Notes: generated by a model from the sequence alone, not told the origin. Shown: positions 1-9,570, counted from the stretch's first letter. The stretch: DNA of 64,000 nucleotides from Pseudomonadales bacterium (GCA_028280345.1 JANQLY010000022.1:102896-166895); one strand, 5' to 3'. A program made the numbers and translations.

Positions 1-2010
1 GAAGCCATCTGCATCCGTATCTGAATCCAAAGGGTCTGTGCCATGCAGGGCTTCGTCTGTATCAGCAAGGCCATCATTATCGTCGTCACTATCCGCACTG
101 TTAATTATAAAATCCAGGTCACGGTCATTAAGCAGGTCAGAGCTGAAGTAAACTCTGACTGAGCCACTATGTGTGGTTTCCTGATTACGATGTCCATCGC
201 CTGTTGCGCCGGTTATAAAGTCGGGGTGGCCATCGCCGTCAATATCATCCACTATATCAACAGAGTAACCTAGCTCAACCAGGCCGTTACTACCATTCAA
301 TTGATAAAGTAGACGAGCATCGAGTCCACTATATATTCTGGCGCTACCAGCTTTGTCGCCAGCATCATCATCCCCATAAACACCGATAAAAAAGTCGTCA
401 TAACCGTCGGCATTTATATCACCGGCATTGCTGACATCACGGCCAAGGTAATCGCCGTAATCGCCATAGATAGAGTGAATAACAGAGCCATCGAAGCCAC
501 TATAAACCCGTGCATATCCGAAACCGATATAAATAGAGCCGTTATAGCTGACTGGCGCACCGGCAATAAAGTCATCATAGCCATCATTATTAATGTCGCC
601 AGCTGAACTAACTGAACTGCCTAACTGATCATCGGTGGTACCGTAAACTGAATACAGTAAACTACCATCAACACCGCTGTAGACAAAAACTGCGCCAGCG
701 TCATCACCATTGGTATTGTCGTTTGGTGCACCAACAATAAAATCGCTATAACCATCGGCATTAATATCACCGGCATGGCTGACGGCAATACCAAATAGCC
801 CGTAAGTGGTATAACCATATATTTTGAATAGCAGATTGCCATTAACACCGCTGTGCACCTGTACCGCGCCACTGTCGTTTAGAGGGCCATCTGCATAATC
901 AGAACCGGCAATAAAATCATCGTAGCCATCACCGTTTATATCGCCAAGGTTGTCGAGAGAAATGCCAAGGCGGTCGTCGGCATTGCTTCCATACAGTGAG
1001 TACATTACCGAGCCAGAAGCACCGCTAATAACCATTACCTTGCCAACATTATCGAGTGGCAGGTTATCAAAACCGCGCGAGCCGATTAAAAAATCATCAT
1101 AGCCATCGTTGTTAAGGTCGCCTGCATCGCTAACGGCGATACCCAGGCTATCCCCTTCATTGGCACCGTAAAAAGTATAGAGCAGCGCACCATTAGTTCC
1201 GTCAATGACCTTTGCTTGACCACCGTAGCGTTCATTTAAATGATTCTTACGTGATCCAATAATAATGTCACCATAGCCATCACCGTTAACATCACCGGCA
1301 CCACTGATAGCTTGTCCGATTTCTTCACGCGCCTCATCGCCATAGATGGTGTAGCGCCAGTAGGGGCGTTGATTTGCATCCAGAATTGCGTTGCCAGCCA
1401 GACTTTCTTCATAGTCGTTATAACCATCGCCATCGGTATCTGTGCTAAAAGGGTTCGATAGCAGTGTAAGCAACTCCGTGTCGTCATCAAGGGTATCGCT
1501 GTCGGTATCTCTCAACAGTGGGTCGGTGCCGTAAACATCGGTTTCGTCAGCATTAGTGAGACTGTCGCCATCCATATCATCATCACAGACATTGCCGAGA
1601 GTATCGTTGTCGGTATTCAGCTGGTCGGGGTTGGCAATATCGGGGCAGTTGTCATTATTGGTTTCAACGCTATCACCATCGACATCGGGCCCATGGGTGT
1701 CGCAGTAATCGCCGATGCCATTGCTGTCGGTGTCCCACTGGTTTGGGTTATAAATCGTTGGGCAATTGTCATTGCTGGCGCCACCATAGAGATCGGTTAT
1801 TCCGCTACAGGCATTATCGGCATGAATCAGGCACAACCAGTCTTCACGTGCGCAGTAAGCAATAATATAGGCTTCTTCAGAATAGCCATCGCCATCGTCA
1901 TCAGGAGAACAGTAGATCGGATACTGGTAGGGGTCAAAAAGCGCTGCAGCGGATAGGGGAGGGACCCCTGCCACGATGAACACAATAGAAATGAGTATTT
2001 GCCTTGTCAT
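1..2010 (-). CDS. Secreted FG-GAP / thrombospondin type 3 repeat protein (C-terminus off the window)
   Basis: An open frame runs without a stop from an ATG at 2010 to the left edge, giving 670 residues and no C-terminus. It begins with a signal peptide (MTRQILISIVFIVAG...). Next come Asp-rich TSP3-like calcium motifs (DNCPTIYNPNQWDTDSNGIGDYCD style) over about residues 60-190. About seven FG-GAP units follow, with the recurring core AGDINxDGYDDFIxG, then another Asp-rich stretch at the edge. FG-GAP units form integrin-alpha-like beta-propellers and the Asp loops bind calcium. The role is probably cell-surface or extracellular; the substrate is unknown. It is a paralogue in style of the protein at 38886-42641 and is divergent from the SDR operon at 2312. 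Confidence 0.85.
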   Translation of the reverse strand, partial: MTRQILISIVFIVAGVPPLSAAALFDPYQYPIYCSPDDDGDGYSEEAYIIAYCAREDWLCLIHADNACSGITDLYGGASNDNCPTIYNPNQWDTDSNGIGDYCDTHGPDVDGDSVETNNDNCPDIANPDQLNTDNDTLGNVCDDDMDGDSLTNADETDVYGTDPLLRDTDSDTLDDDTELLTLLSNPFSTDTDGDGYNDYEESLAGNAILDANQRPYWRYTIYGDEAREEIGQAISGAGDVNGDGYGDIIIGSRKNHLNERYGGQAKVIDGTNGALLYTFYGANEGDSLGIAVSDAGDLNNDGYDDFLIGSRGFDNLPLDNVGKVMVISGASGSVMYSLYGSNADDRLGISLDNLGDINGDGYDDFIAGSDYADGPLNDSGAVQVHSGVNGNLLFKIYGYTTYGLFGIAVSHAGDINADGYSDFIVGAPNDNTNGDDAGAVFVYSGVDGSLLYSVYGTTDDQLGSSVSSAGDINNDGYDDFIAGAPVSYNGSIYIGFGYARVYSGFDGSVIHSIYGDYGDYLGRDVSNAGDINADGYDDFFIGVYGDDDAGDKAGSARIYSGLDARLLYQLNGSNGLVELGYSVDIVDDIDGDGHPDFITGATGDGHRNQETTHSGSVRVYFSSDLLNDRDLDFIINSADSDDDNDGLADTDEALHGTDPLDSDTDADGF

Positions 2011-2137
2011 TATTATTTCTTGTCTCTGTTGAAGCAATCTTATGTATATTTTGTGTATTTATAGCATAAAGCGGTGGCGGAGACGAATTGCCCTGGAGGG
2101 AGGTTGAAAGGAAAAGAGGCGATTGCTAGGCCTTGTT

Positions 2138-2218
2138 TATAAGCTATTGTTTTTAAAAAGAAAATTGGCTCTCTCTCAGCTATCTCGCATTGACAGCAAG
2201 CCCCTTGCCCCGTACTAT
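2138..2218 (+). promoter_or_regulatory. Promoter with upstream motif for the SDR/acyl-CoA dehydrogenase operon
   Basis: A sigma70-type promoter is visible: TTGACA at 2190-2195, a 17-bp spacer and TACTAT at 2213-2218, about 95 bp before the SDR start. An AT-rich motif, ATAAGCTATTGTTTTTAAA, sits about 33 bp upstream of the -35 box. The same motif at the same distance precedes the second operon (6708-6788), which suggests a shared activator site or UP element. The rest of 2011-2311 holds no recognisable gene. Confidence 0.55.
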
Positions 2219-2311
2219 CGCAGCCCCTGTTTCGGGCTTTGTTACCACTATCTATCAAGGTCCGCTATCCGACACATTTTCATTATTTCGAGGACTATTG
2301 AGGAAACAACC

Positions 2312-3193
2312 ATGGCAGATCTTTGCAAAGACCGTGTAGTAATCATAACTGGCTCAGGCGGAGGTCTTGGCCGCCAATATGCGCTGGCATTTGCCGCAGA
2401 GGGTGCCAAAGTTGTGGTCAATGATATTAATAAGGAAGCTGCCGAAGAAACCGTTGCACTCGTGAAAGAGGCAGGCGGTGAAGCGATTGCCAATACCTCC
2501 GATATTACCAATTACGATGATTCCGCCAATGCAGTAAAAGAAGCGGTAGAAGCCTTCGGGGATTTACATGCAGTGGTTAACAATGCAGGTATTTGCCGCG
2601 ACCGTATGTTTGCTTCGTTGACAGAAGCGGACTGGGATGCAGTGGTTGCGGTACACCTCAAAGGTCACTTTTGTATTACCTCCCACGCGGTGGCGCATTG
2701 GCGTGCAAAAAGTAAAGCAGGTGAAGCAGTGGATGCGCGCATTATTAACACCTCTTCCGGTGCTGGCCTGCAAGGCTCTATTGGCCAATCCAACTACTCT
2801 GCGGCAAAAGGTGGTATTGCCTCACTAACGCTAGTGCAGGCAGCGGAACTTGGTCGCTACGGTATTACTTCCAACGGTATTGCACCGGCGGCACGTACTG
2901 GCATGACTGAAGATGTGTTTGCTGACATGATGAAGAAACCCGAAGACGGTAGCTTTGACTACTATGATCCGGCCAATGTGGCTCCGCTGGTGGTATGGCT
3001 CGGTTCGGCAGATTCCGCTAAAGTGACCGGTCGTATCTTTGAAGCGGAAGGCGGCAAGATTTCCATTGCTGATGGCTGGCGTACGACAGAAGGTGTCGAC
3101 AAGAAAGCTAAATGGGAGCCGGCGGAAATTACTGCGGCGATGGATGAGTTGTTGGGCAAGGAAGTGCCTGCTCAAAAAGTTTATGGCGCCTAA
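2312..3193 (+). CDS. SDR-family dehydrogenase (3-hydroxyacyl-CoA dehydrogenase-like)
   Basis: This is a 293-residue classical short-chain dehydrogenase. The nucleotide-binding TGSGGGLG lies near residue 13, NNAG near 90, and the catalytic YSAAK near 160. The ATG at 2312 is chosen over an upstream in-frame start because it follows AGGA and places the Rossmann strand at the N-terminus. The C-terminal tail (…ADGWRTTEGVDKKAKWEP…KVYGA) extends beyond the core, as in dehydrogenases of the HSD17B4/Hsd4 type that act on CoA thioesters. It heads the operon with two acyl-CoA dehydrogenases. Probable role: oxidation of a 3-hydroxyacyl-CoA in side-chain degradation. The substrate is inferred. Confidence 0.85.
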   Translation: MADLCKDRVVIITGSGGGLGRQYALAFAAEGAKVVVNDINKEAAEETVALVKEAGGEAIANTSDITNYDDSANAVKEAVEAFGDLHAVVNNAGICRDRMFASLTEADWDAVVAVHLKGHFCITSHAVAHWRAKSKAGEAVDARIINTSSGAGLQGSIGQSNYSAAKGGIASLTLVQAAELGRYGITSNGIAPAARTGMTEDVFADMMKKPEDGSFDYYDPANVAPLVVWLGSADSAKVTGRIFEAEGGKISIADGWRTTEGVDKKAKWEPAEITAAMDELLGKEVPAQKVYGA

Positions 3194-3313
3194 AGGGCCA
3201 TTGCGCCCTCTAGCGTCGTTTCAAAACTTTTTTATATTGGTCACTTACTATTTGTAAGCTCCCGCAATAAAAAAGTTTCGGGCCTCGCTAGAGAACACAC
3301 TGCCTCCTTTAGG
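3189..3313 (+). repeat. Long imperfect hairpin, copy 1 of an intergenic element
   Basis: Nested complementary arms are visible: CCTAAAGG/CCTTTAGG, CTCTAGCG/CGCTAGAG, AAACTTTTTTAT/ATAAAAAAGTTT, and inner CTTAC/GTAAG around the loop. The inner core reads GGTCACTTAC…GTAAGCTCCC. A second copy with different arm sequences but the same architecture lies at 9451-9570. The element overlaps the SDR stop codon and separates it from the downstream acyl-CoA dehydrogenase, so it may set relative expression or RNA stability. Confidence 0.7.
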
Positions 3314-3353
3314 TAATCTGAAAAATAGTTTTAAGAACCAGAGAGATTAGATA

Positions 3354-4499
3354 GTGGAATTTGCATTTACTGAAGAACAGCAAATGATTCAGGAAACCGC
3401 AGAAAGTTTTCTGCGGGATAACTCCACCTCGGAAGCGATTCGCAAGGCGATGGACACAGAGAGCGGCTACGACGCTGAACTGTGGCAGCGCATTTGCAGT
3501 GAGTTGTATTTTCAGGCCATCACTATTCCCGAAGCCCACGGTGGTATGGGGCTCGGTTATGTAGAACTGGTTGCGGTACTGGAGCAGATGGGTCGCTATT
3601 TACTATGTGCACCGTTTTACTCCACGGTGTGTCTCGCTACCAATGCCTTATTAGTTGCTGGCAACGAACAACAACAGGCAACGTGGTTTGCCAAAGTACT
3701 TGAAGGTGCTACGGGAACATTAGCCCTGAATAACAGTGGTAAACTAAGTGCAGATTCAATCAACGTCAGTTACAAAAAAGATGGTGATAGCTATGTGCTT
3801 AACGGTGATTATCGTTATGTGATTGATGGTCACACCGCTGACTTTATTGTCGCTGCGGCCAAAGAAGAAGGCGGTGATAATGTTGCATTGTTTGTTTTGT
3901 CAGCGGATAGCGCAGGGCTTGAACGCGCATGGTTGCCGACCATGGATCAAACCCGCAAGCAGGCCACACTGACGTTAACTAATGTCACGGCCGGCACAGA
4001 TGGCTTGATGCAAGAAAACGCCTGGGATGCTTTGCAAAAGATTTTGCAACTTGCAGCAATTGCCTGTGCCGCAGAACAGATGGGCGCGGCACAGCAGGTG
4101 CTCGACTTAACCGTGGAGTACACCAAAGAACGTGTTCAGTTTAATCGCCCGGTAGCGAGCTTTCAGGCAGTCAAACACAAAGCGGCGGATATGATGTTAA
4201 AAGCGGAAGTAGCGCGCTCTGCTGTTTACTATGCGGCTTGTGTCGCAGATGACGCATTAAATGGTGGTGAGCTTGCTGACGAACTCGCGGAGGCGGCCAG
4301 TGTCGCCAAAGCCTGGTGCTCTGATGCATGTTTTCAAAATGCCGGTGATGCAATCCAGTTGCATGGTGGTGTTGGTTTTACCTGGGAGTACGATGTTCAT
4401 TTGTATTTTAAACGCGCAAAGGCCACTGAGATTTTTCTCGGTAATGCAGCCTGGCATCGCGAGCAGATTGCCAGTCTGTTGCTGGATGAAGCGGGTTAA
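3354..4499 (+). CDS. Acyl-CoA dehydrogenase, first of a tandem pair
   Basis: A 381-residue acyl-CoA dehydrogenase with a GTG start at 3354 (VEFAFTEEQQMIQETAESFL). The N-terminal helical domain, central beta domain and C-terminal helical domain are present; the C-terminus carries the family-type segment QLHGGVGFTWEYDVHLYFKRA near residue 340. The central domain is divergent and lacks the usual WxTxS signature. It is followed 17 nt later by a second, different acyl-CoA dehydrogenase. Adjacent unlike subunits commonly form heterotetramers in sterol side-chain degradation, and that arrangement is proposed here. It would introduce the alpha-beta double bond using FAD. Confidence 0.88.
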   Translation: MEFAFTEEQQMIQETAESFLRDNSTSEAIRKAMDTESGYDAELWQRICSELYFQAITIPEAHGGMGLGYVELVAVLEQMGRYLLCAPFYSTVCLATNALLVAGNEQQQATWFAKVLEGATGTLALNNSGKLSADSINVSYKKDGDSYVLNGDYRYVIDGHTADFIVAAAKEEGGDNVALFVLSADSAGLERAWLPTMDQTRKQATLTLTNVTAGTDGLMQENAWDALQKILQLAAIACAAEQMGAAQQVLDLTVEYTKERVQFNRPVASFQAVKHKAADMMLKAEVARSAVYYAACVADDALNGGELADELAEAASVAKAWCSDACFQNAGDAIQLHGGVGFTWEYDVHLYFKRAKATEIFLGNAAWHREQIASLLLDEAG

Positions 4500-4516
4500 G
4501 CGGAGCGAACGTAGTT

Positions 4517-5719
4517 ATGAAATTAAGTTTTAGTACAGAAGACGAACAGTTCCGCGAAGAAATTGCCGGCTGGTTAAAAGACAATCTCACCGGCGAGTTT
4601 GAAAAATTGAAATTCCGCGGCGGTCCTGGTGACGAACATATGTTCCCGGAAGAGCGTAAAGCCTGGGAACAAAAGCTGGCGCAAGGTGGCTGGACCTGCG
4701 TTGGCTGGCCGAAAGAATACGGCGGCCGCGGTTGCTCTATTGAACAGCAGGTGATCTTTTTTGAAGAGTATGCGCGCGCCGGTGCACCGGGTCGTATGGG
4801 TCATATCGGTGAAGGGCTCACAGGTCCAACCCTGATTGCGTTTGGCAGTGAAGAGCACAAAAAGAAATACTTGCCGGGTATTGTTAAAGGTACGGAGTTT
4901 TGGTGTCAGGGGTATTCCGAGCCTGGCGCGGGTTCTGATCTCGCCAATGTAAAAACCAAAGCGCGTTTTGACGAAGCGAAAAACAAATGGATCATTAATG
5001 GACAGAAAGTCTGGACCTCACTTGCCCACGAATCCGAGTATGTGTTTGTGGTGGCACGCACAGATCCGGATTCGGTTGCGCATAAAGGTCTCGGTTTCTT
5101 CCTGATGAAAATGGATCAGCCGGGCATTGAGGTGCGACCAATTGAACAAATTACCGGCACTTCCGAATTTAACGAAGTCTTCTTTGACGATGCAGAATGC
5201 GATGCCGATGATATTGTTGGTAAACCTGGCGAAGGTTGGGCCGTAGCGATGGGCCTGCTCGGTTTTGAGCGCGGCGTGTCGACACTTGGCCAACAGATGT
5301 TGTTTCAGAATGAACTCGATGAAGTTGTGCGTGTGGCAAAAGAAAATGGCGCGGCACAAGACCCGGTGATTCGCCAGCGTATTGCCGATGCCCATATCGG
5401 CTTAAAGATTATGCGTTATAACAGTATGCGCATGCTCTCCGGTGGTGAAGACGGTTCATTACAAAAAGAAGCGCTAATTTATAAGTTGTTCTGGGCGAGC
5501 TGGCACCGTGACCTCGGTGAGCTGGCGATGGATGTGCTTGGACCTGAAGCAGAAGTACTTGAAAGTGGGCCTTACAATCTGTCACGGCTGCAGTCGATGT
5601 ACCTGTTTGTTCGCTCCGATACGATTTATGGCGGTACCAACCAGATCCAGCGCAATATTATTGCTGAGCGTGGTTTGGGTATGCCGAAAGAGCCTAAGGT
5701 GGTTATCAAGGCAGAATAG
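4517..5719 (+). CDS. Acyl-CoA dehydrogenase, second of a tandem pair
   Basis: A 400-residue acyl-CoA dehydrogenase starting with MKLSFSTEDEQFREEI. It has the flavin and substrate signature GYSEPGAGSDLANVKTKA near residue 135, the WTS segment (KVWTSLAHESEY), and the C-terminal IYGGTNQIQRNIIAERGLG near residue 375, where many homologues have TSEI or TNEI. It lies 17 nt after the partner gene, so they are probably co-transcribed and co-assembled. The length is typical of the family. No gene follows closely: the next start is more than 200 bp away. Confidence 0.9.
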   Translation: MKLSFSTEDEQFREEIAGWLKDNLTGEFEKLKFRGGPGDEHMFPEERKAWEQKLAQGGWTCVGWPKEYGGRGCSIEQQVIFFEEYARAGAPGRMGHIGEGLTGPTLIAFGSEEHKKKYLPGIVKGTEFWCQGYSEPGAGSDLANVKTKARFDEAKNKWIINGQKVWTSLAHESEYVFVVARTDPDSVAHKGLGFFLMKMDQPGIEVRPIEQITGTSEFNEVFFDDAECDADDIVGKPGEGWAVAMGLLGFERGVSTLGQQMLFQNELDEVVRVAKENGAAQDPVIRQRIADAHIGLKIMRYNSMRMLSGGEDGSLQKEALIYKLFWASWHRDLGELAMDVLGPEAEVLESGPYNLSRLQSMYLFVRSDTIYGGTNQIQRNIIAERGLGMPKEPKVVIKAE

Positions 5720-5936
5720 ACTGTCATTGGAGTGACTATATCGATCAATGGTCGCTGGCAATACACAATTGCCAAATAGGAAAATATTTAATACTATCGC
5801 CTTACCTGTTTGGCCGCAGGTAGTAGGTATTGGTATTTAAGCCAGAGATATAATTAGATTTTTTACAAAAAGTAGTAAAACTATAGAAAATACCGGTGAT
5901 ATTAAGCCGGTGCCAAAAGAGACAGAGAGGCAGGCT

Positions 5937-6677
5937 ATGGATCGCAGTTACAAACACAGCTCAGTGTGCTGGGCGCTTGTGGGTGGGTTAATGCTAACTA
6001 CCCTGGCCTATAGTGAATATAGTGAAGCGAGTTCTGATGAAATCAGTTCTGCAGGGCAGGTTCGCGACTATATTCTTGAAGTGGGCGTTCACGCCAACCG
6101 GGTGCGCAGCTATTACAACTACGAAACCTATAACCCGGCGATTGACTATTATGTGAGCGATAAATATCCGGTAACGACTTCGGCCTGGGGTATCTCATTG
6201 GCACTGGGCAAGCAATACGGGGACTTCGGATTGATCGGACGTGTTGGCTATCAAATTTCACCAGACCACGACCGCGCCACGACATTCCAGGGAGTGGTCG
6301 GTCAATCCTGGCAGTACTTCAATGAATTGCAGCGCAACGAAACACTCTACCTGGATTTCACTCCGAGCTGGCGTATCTCTGAGCAGTTCCAGCTGTTTGG
6401 CGTGCTTGGCTATGGCTGGACCAACTACGATTTCGAGGTTTATCGGGTCAAGCAGGACGGCACCGGGGAAATCCAGACACGCTATGCCTATTCCGAAACC
6501 CTCAATGGTGTGCGTATCGGCGCGGGCCTGCGGCTCACGTTAACGGAGAATGTAGACCTAGGTTTTGAAGTGGTGCATCAGCAGGATGAAAAGTCCAGCC
6601 GCAATCTTGGTGTGCCCTCGGTGCAGTACGAACCGGAGATCAATTACTACGGCATGTCCCTGATTATGGATCTGTAG
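5937..6677 (+). CDS. Outer-membrane beta-barrel protein
   Basis: A 246-residue protein starting at the ATG at 5937 (preceded by GAGAGG) rather than an upstream GTG. An N-terminal hydrophobic segment (CWALVGGLMLTTLAYS) looks like a signal peptide. The rest alternates aromatic and polar residues in beta strands (FGLIGRVGYQIS, FQLFGVLGYGWTNYDFEVY, GVRIGAGLRLTL) and ends in the hydrophobic LIMDL, as OmpW/OmpA-like eight-strand barrels do. Set between the two halves of the catabolic cluster, it could serve uptake of a hydrophobic substrate, but that is inference from position only. Confidence 0.65.
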   Translation: MDRSYKHSSVCWALVGGLMLTTLAYSEYSEASSDEISSAGQVRDYILEVGVHANRVRSYYNYETYNPAIDYYVSDKYPVTTSAWGISLALGKQYGDFGLIGRVGYQISPDHDRATTFQGVVGQSWQYFNELQRNETLYLDFTPSWRISEQFQLFGVLGYGWTNYDFEVYRVKQDGTGEIQTRYAYSETLNGVRIGAGLRLTLTENVDLGFEVVHQQDEKSSRNLGVPSVQYEPEINYYGMSLIMDL

Positions 6678-6707
6678 CAAGGCGGCGGGAGAGCAACCGG
6701 GTTCCCA

Positions 6708-6788
6708 TATAAGTTATTGTTTTTAAATAAATTTTTCTTTTTTCAGGCCCTTTTCACGATTGACAATCCGGGTGCGGGTATTTAGTAT
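6708..6788 (+). promoter_or_regulatory. Promoter with upstream motif for the second catabolic operon
   Basis: TTGACA at 6760-6765, a 17-bp spacer and TAGTAT at 6783-6788 form a good promoter. ATAAGTTATTGTTTTTAAA ends about 33 bp upstream of the -35 box. Motif, distance and promoter geometry match the region at 2138-2218, so the two operons are likely co-regulated. Confidence 0.55.
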
Positions 6789-6854
6789 CTGCGCCCGTTT
6801 TCCCTGTCTATGAGTGCTGCTTTAAACCGGGCAGCCACAGCTTGAGTACATTAC

Positions 6855-7652
6855 ATGAAAGATGTGAAAAACAATCCGGAGTATGTGGCCGGACACAACC
6901 TGTTAGCCGGTCGATCTGTGCTGATTACCGCCGCCGCCGGTGCCGGTATCGGCTTTGCTGCGGCAAAAAAATGTGTCGAGGAAGGCTGCCGTGCGATTGT
7001 GATCAGCGATATCCACGAAGGCCGTTTGCAATCCTCTGTTGAAAAACTGCAGGAAGAAACGGGGCTCAAGGACGTCTATGGCAAGGTCTGCAATGTAGTC
7101 GTTGAAGAGGACGTCCAGGCGCTGGTGGACTTCGCTGAAGACAAACTCGGCGGCGTGGATATTCTGATTAACAACGCGGGTCTCGGTACTTCCAAGCTGT
7201 TGATTGAAATGGAAGACGAAGAGTGGGACAAGGTCATCAATGTCACGCTTAACGGCACCATGCGTATGACACGTTACATGATGAAGGTGATGAAAGCGCG
7301 TGGCGAAGGCGGTGTGATTGTCAATAACGCCTCTGTACTTGGCTGGCGTGCGCAAAAAGAACAGGCACACTATGCGGCGGCCAAAGCTGGTGTAATGGCG
7401 CTAACTCGCTGTGCAGCAGTTGAAGCTGCAGATTTTAATGTACGCATTAATGCGGTTGCACCGTCGATTGCGGTACACCCGATGTTACGCAAATCAGCAC
7501 CGGAAGACTTGTTGGCGGAACTTGAAGGTAAAGAGGCTTATGGGCGTGGTGCAGAAGTCTGGGAAGTCGCCAACGTGATGGTTTTCCTTGCGAGTGATTA
7601 CAGTTCTTATATGACAGGCGAGATTGTTTCGGTTAGCTCCCAGCGTGGCTAA
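6855..7652 (+). CDS. SDR-family oxidoreductase
   Basis: A 265-residue classical SDR. The cofactor motif is a variant, TAAAGAGIG near residue 25; NNAG is near 106 and the catalytic YAAAK near 175. The N-terminal extension (MKDVKNNPEYVAGHNLLAGR) is typical of SDRs in steroid and terpenoid clusters. The ribosome site before 6855 is weak. It is the first gene of the run SDR, MaoC, thiolase, VOC, RibB-like and CoA transferase. It probably oxidises a hydroxyl on a CoA-bound intermediate; the exact substrate is unknown. Confidence 0.85.
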   Translation: MKDVKNNPEYVAGHNLLAGRSVLITAAAGAGIGFAAAKKCVEEGCRAIVISDIHEGRLQSSVEKLQEETGLKDVYGKVCNVVVEEDVQALVDFAEDKLGGVDILINNAGLGTSKLLIEMEDEEWDKVINVTLNGTMRMTRYMMKVMKARGEGGVIVNNASVLGWRAQKEQAHYAAAKAGVMALTRCAAVEAADFNVRINAVAPSIAVHPMLRKSAPEDLLAELEGKEAYGRGAEVWEVANVMVFLASDYSSYMTGEIVSVSSQRG

Positions 7653-7715
7653 TCGCTGACACGAACTGATACAAGTTTATGTAAAAAGGCTGACTGATTT
7701 AAAAGAGATCAAATT

Positions 7716-8174
7716 ATGACAACTGTTTTTAAAACCCCGAGTGAATTACTGGATAGTGTTGGCAAGCAACTCGGAGAAAGCGAATGGCTTGAGATCGATC
7801 AGCAACGTATCAATCTGTTTGCTGATGCAACCGGTGATCACCAGTGGATCCATGTTGATCCGGAAAAAGCCAAAGACGGCCCATTCGGAGCCTGTATTGC
7901 TCACGGTTATTTAACTCTGTCACTTGTTAACCTGTTTTTGCCGCAGATTGTAGATGTGCAAGGTATCTCCATGGGTGTGAATGTCGGCTGCGGAAAAATC
8001 CGTTTCCCGTCGCCAGTGAAAGTCGGCTCAAAGATTCGCGGTAGTGGTGAGCTGGTTGAAGCAGAAGAAATGAAAGGCGGTGTGCAAGCGGTTATCCGGG
8101 TTACGGTAGAAATTGAAGGCAGTGATAAGCCCGCCTGTGTTGTCGATACGATTTCCCGATACTTTCCTGAATAG
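7716..8174 (+). CDS. MaoC-like (R)-specific enoyl-CoA hydratase
   Basis: A 152-residue single hotdog domain. The hydratase-2 dyad is present as D41-x4-H46 in ATGDHQWIHVDP, followed by GPFGACIAHGYLTLSL, the conserved overhanging segment. The family (MaoC/NodN) hydrates trans-2-enoyl-CoA to (R)-3-hydroxyacyl-CoA. Its place between an SDR and a thiolase supports the beta-oxidation-like role: hydration after the acyl-CoA dehydrogenases and before the SDR and thiolase steps. Confidence 0.9.
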   Translation: MTTVFKTPSELLDSVGKQLGESEWLEIDQQRINLFADATGDHQWIHVDPEKAKDGPFGACIAHGYLTLSLVNLFLPQIVDVQGISMGVNVGCGKIRFPSPVKVGSKIRGSGELVEAEEMKGGVQAVIRVTVEIEGSDKPACVVDTISRYFPE

Positions 8175-8241
8175 CACAACCTGAATAACGCGACCAGCAC
8201 AGCGAAACAACCGAATTAAAATTTATTGATTGAGGTAAAAC

Positions 8242-9444
8242 ATGAGAGAAGCAGTTATCGTATCCACCGCAAGAACCGCATTGGCAAAATCTTTCCGCGG
8301 CGCGTTCAACGATACCGAAGCGCCGGCAATGGCTGGCCACTGTGTTAAAGCGGCTGTAGAAAAGGCCGGTATTGATCCCGCTAGTGTAGAAGATGTGATT
8401 ATTGGCGCAGCGGCACAGCAGGGCACACAAGCCTACTGCCTCGGTCGCCTCTCGGCGATTGCTGGTGGCTTGCCGGAAACAACTGCGGGTATGGCAATGG
8501 AACGACAGTGCTCTTCGGGTCTGATGACGATTGCCTATGCAGCAAAAAGCATTATGTGCAACGAACTCGATGTTGCAGTTGCCGGTGGTGTGGAATCCAT
8601 TTCACTCACACAGAATAAACACAAGAACACCTATCGCTCGCAATCTGAAGTGGTTAAAGCGATTGATCCTGCTGCCTATATTCCCATGATTGAAACCGGT
8701 GAAGTAGTTGCCGAGCGCTACAATATTTCCCGCGAAGCCCAGGATGAGCTGTCCTACAACAGCCAGATGCGTACCGCAGCCGCACAGGAAAACGGTTTGT
8801 TTAACGATGAGATCGTTGCGATGACCGCAACCAAATCTGTTTTCAACAAGGAAACCAAAGAAACCACTTACGAAACGGTAACGCTGGAAAAAGATGAGTG
8901 TAACCGACCGTCTACTACCCTCGAAGGCCTGGCCAAACTGGAGCCAGTGTGGAAAGACGGTGAATGGGTTAAAGAAGGTCAATACATTACCGCAGGTAAC
9001 TCATCGCAGTTATCCGACGGTGCATCAGTATCTGTAGTAATGGATGCGAAGCAGGCCGAGCAAAAGAATTTGGAGCCATTGGGTTACTACCGGGGCCTTG
9101 CAGTTGCCGGTTGTAAATCTGACGAGATGGGTATTGGCCCGGTGTTTGCGATTCCGAAATTACTCGAGCGTCACGGCCTCAAGAAAGATGACATCGGCCT
9201 ATGGGAAATCAACGAAGCATTTGCTTCCCAGGTGATCTACTGCCGCGATACTCTCGGCATTGATGACGAAATTCTTAACGTTAATGGTGGAGCAATTTCT
9301 ATCGGCCATCCGTTTGGCATGAGTGGTGCTCGCCTTGTGGGTCATGCGTTGCTCGAAGGCAAACGCCGCGGCGTGAAATATGTTGTCACCTCGATGTGTA
9401 TTGGTGGAGGGCAGGGAGCCGCCGCCTTATTCGAAGTGATTTAA
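8242..9444 (+). CDS. Acetyl-CoA acyltransferase (thiolase)
   Basis: A 400-residue thiolase, preceded by a GAGG ribosome site. The acyl-accepting cysteine is C90 in ERQCSSGL, the [10 protein letters not shown] histidine motif is near residue 355, and the second catalytic cysteine lies in [11 protein letters not shown] near 387. NEAFA is also present. The family cleaves 3-ketoacyl-CoA with CoA to release acetyl- or propionyl-CoA. It is the last beta-oxidation enzyme of the operon and is followed by a long hairpin element. Confidence 0.93.
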   Translation: MREAVIVSTARTALAKSFRGAFNDTEAPAMAGHCVKAAVEKAGIDPASVEDVIIGAAAQQGTQAYCLGRLSAIAGGLPETTAGMAMERQCSSGLMTIAYAAKSIMCNELDVAVAGGVESISLTQNKHKNTYRSQSEVVKAIDPAAYIPMIETGEVVAERYNISREAQDELSYNSQMRTAAAQENGLFNDEIVAMTATKSVFNKETKETTYETVTLEKDECNRPSTTLEGLAKLEPVWKDGEWVKEGQYITAGNSSQLSDGASVSVVMDAKQAEQKNLEPLGYYRGLAVAGCKSDEMGIGPVFAIPKLLERHGLKKDDIGLWEINEAFASQVIYCRDTLGIDDEILNVNGGAISIGHPFGMSGARLVGHALLEGKRRGVKYVVTSMCIGGGQGAAALFEVI

Positions 9445-9450
9445 AAGGTG

Positions 9451-9570
9451 GGAGCTATTACGCTTGGAATAACTTTGTTAAAAATGTTTTTTAATTCGGT
9501 CATTTACGCTTTAGTAAACTCCCTCACTAAAAACATTTTTGCCGCGTTCTTCCATCGCTCATAACGCTCC
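9451..9570 (+). repeat. Long imperfect hairpin, copy 2 of an intergenic element
   Basis: The architecture matches 3189-3313 but the arms differ: AAAAATGTTTTT/AAAAACATTTTT around an inner TTTAC…GTAAA, with outer GGAGC…GCTCC arms. The core reads GGTCATTTAC…GTAAACTCCC. The paired bases change together between the two copies, so the structure is conserved rather than the sequence. Confidence 0.7.

Noticed and set aside
3309..3539. Leftward short frames opposite the acyl-CoA dehydrogenase and other large genes
   Set aside because: They are shadow frames on the strand opposite clear, motif-bearing genes.
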